NCBI RefSeq assembly: GCF_937873765.1
Contig: NZ_CALMZC010000051.1
Location: 26,647 to 90,646, forward strand
DNA length: 64,000 nucleotides
DNA from: an uncultured Thiothrix sp.
Lineage (GTDB): Bacteria; Pseudomonadota; Gammaproteobacteria; Thiotrichales; Thiotrichaceae
Direction: 5' to 3'
This document shows positions 63,996-64,000 of the stretch, one piece after another (the first letter of the stretch is position 1; every line of letters begins with the position of its first letter). Below the pieces are notes generated by a model that saw only the letters and a list, made by a program, of their open reading frames with translations, searched no databases and had not been told where the DNA came from. The position numbers were made by a program, and so were the translations under genes.

Positions 63996-64000
63996 ATGAG

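Larger units (their letters stand above)
62790..63996 (+). mobile_element. IS1341-type (IS200/IS605 superfamily) element, tnpB only
   Basis: The left side begins where the Rpn gene loses homology (about 62790) with a GTAAGCCCCCGTCCTTCAGG hairpin-forming segment. A similar CGTCCTTTAGG occurs at the 3' end of tnpB (about 63936). The right side ends near a 7-bp stem hairpin (ATCCCCG, 63967-63973; CGGGGAT, 63989-63995). No tnpA is present. Boundaries are approximate. Confidence 0.55.

Overview
The window reads as a chromosome segment of a gammaproteobacterium, possibly of the Thiotrichales (Thiothrix-like). The class call rests on the order leuC-leuD-leuB-usg-fimV-truA and on lon, proS, moaA and mobA genes of gammaproteobacterial type. 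The genus-level guess is inference. Housekeeping genes have moderate GC. Several accessory islands are AT-rich or show local GC anomalies. No rRNA, tRNA or CRISPR array was seen.

Layout. 1-3181: end of an acyl-CoA ligase, an acyl-CoA dehydrogenase and a MaoC hydratase (fatty or organic acid catabolism). 3229-5767: a small accessory patch with a cystatin-like lipoprotein, a TIR-FGE protein whose C-terminus looks like a diversity-generating-retroelement (DGR) target, and a Uma2 nuclease. 5760-15830: a LysR regulator divergent from leuC-(entericidin)-leuD-leuB, then usg, fimV and truA. 15827-19889: a lipoprotein, a Nudix hydrolase, lon and an Hsp20 gene. 19993-24711: a tandem array of three secreted ankyrin-repeat proteins interleaved with one full and two 5'-truncated copies of a beta-helix protein, including a 774-bp direct repeat. 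This resembles an effector/immunity cassette array. 24968-29092: proS and the molybdenum-cofactor genes mobB-moeA (fused) and mobA. 29347-33463: a decayed vapBC toxin-antitoxin pair, then a broken LRR-Roc-COR-TIR (Roco) gene. 33546-40441: a membrane protein, Gfa, and a complete tripartite MacAB/TolC-like exporter operon. 40675-51667: a giant alpha-2-macroglobulin, a lipoprotein esterase, an AAA/PD-(D/E)XK protein, moaA and an Old Yellow Enzyme. 51725-62246: a tryptophan-to-central-metabolism cluster. 62328-64000: an Rpn-type gene truncated next to an IS1341-type TnpB.

The best metabolic find is the 51.7-62.2 kb cluster. Eight minus-strand genes, nearly all overlapping by ATGA, plus a divergent formamidase encode tryptophan 2,3-dioxygenase, kynurenine formamidase, a single polypeptide joining a 2-aminobenzoate-CoA ligase to kynureninase, a 2-aminobenzoyl-CoA monooxygenase/reductase, and SDR, acyl-CoA dehydrogenase, enoyl-CoA hydratase, RidA and MarR proteins. 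Together they can be read as a full aerobic 'hybrid' route: tryptophan to kynurenine to anthranilate to anthraniloyl-CoA, then dearomatisation and beta-oxidation. The ligase-kynureninase fusion would couple release of anthranilate to its CoA activation.

The accessory islands are rich in conflict-related modules (TIR, Roco, ankyrin/beta-helix cassettes, VapBC, TnpB), several of them visibly decaying. The most promising candidates for an undescribed system are the beta-helix/ankyrin cassette array and the TIR-FGE DGR target.
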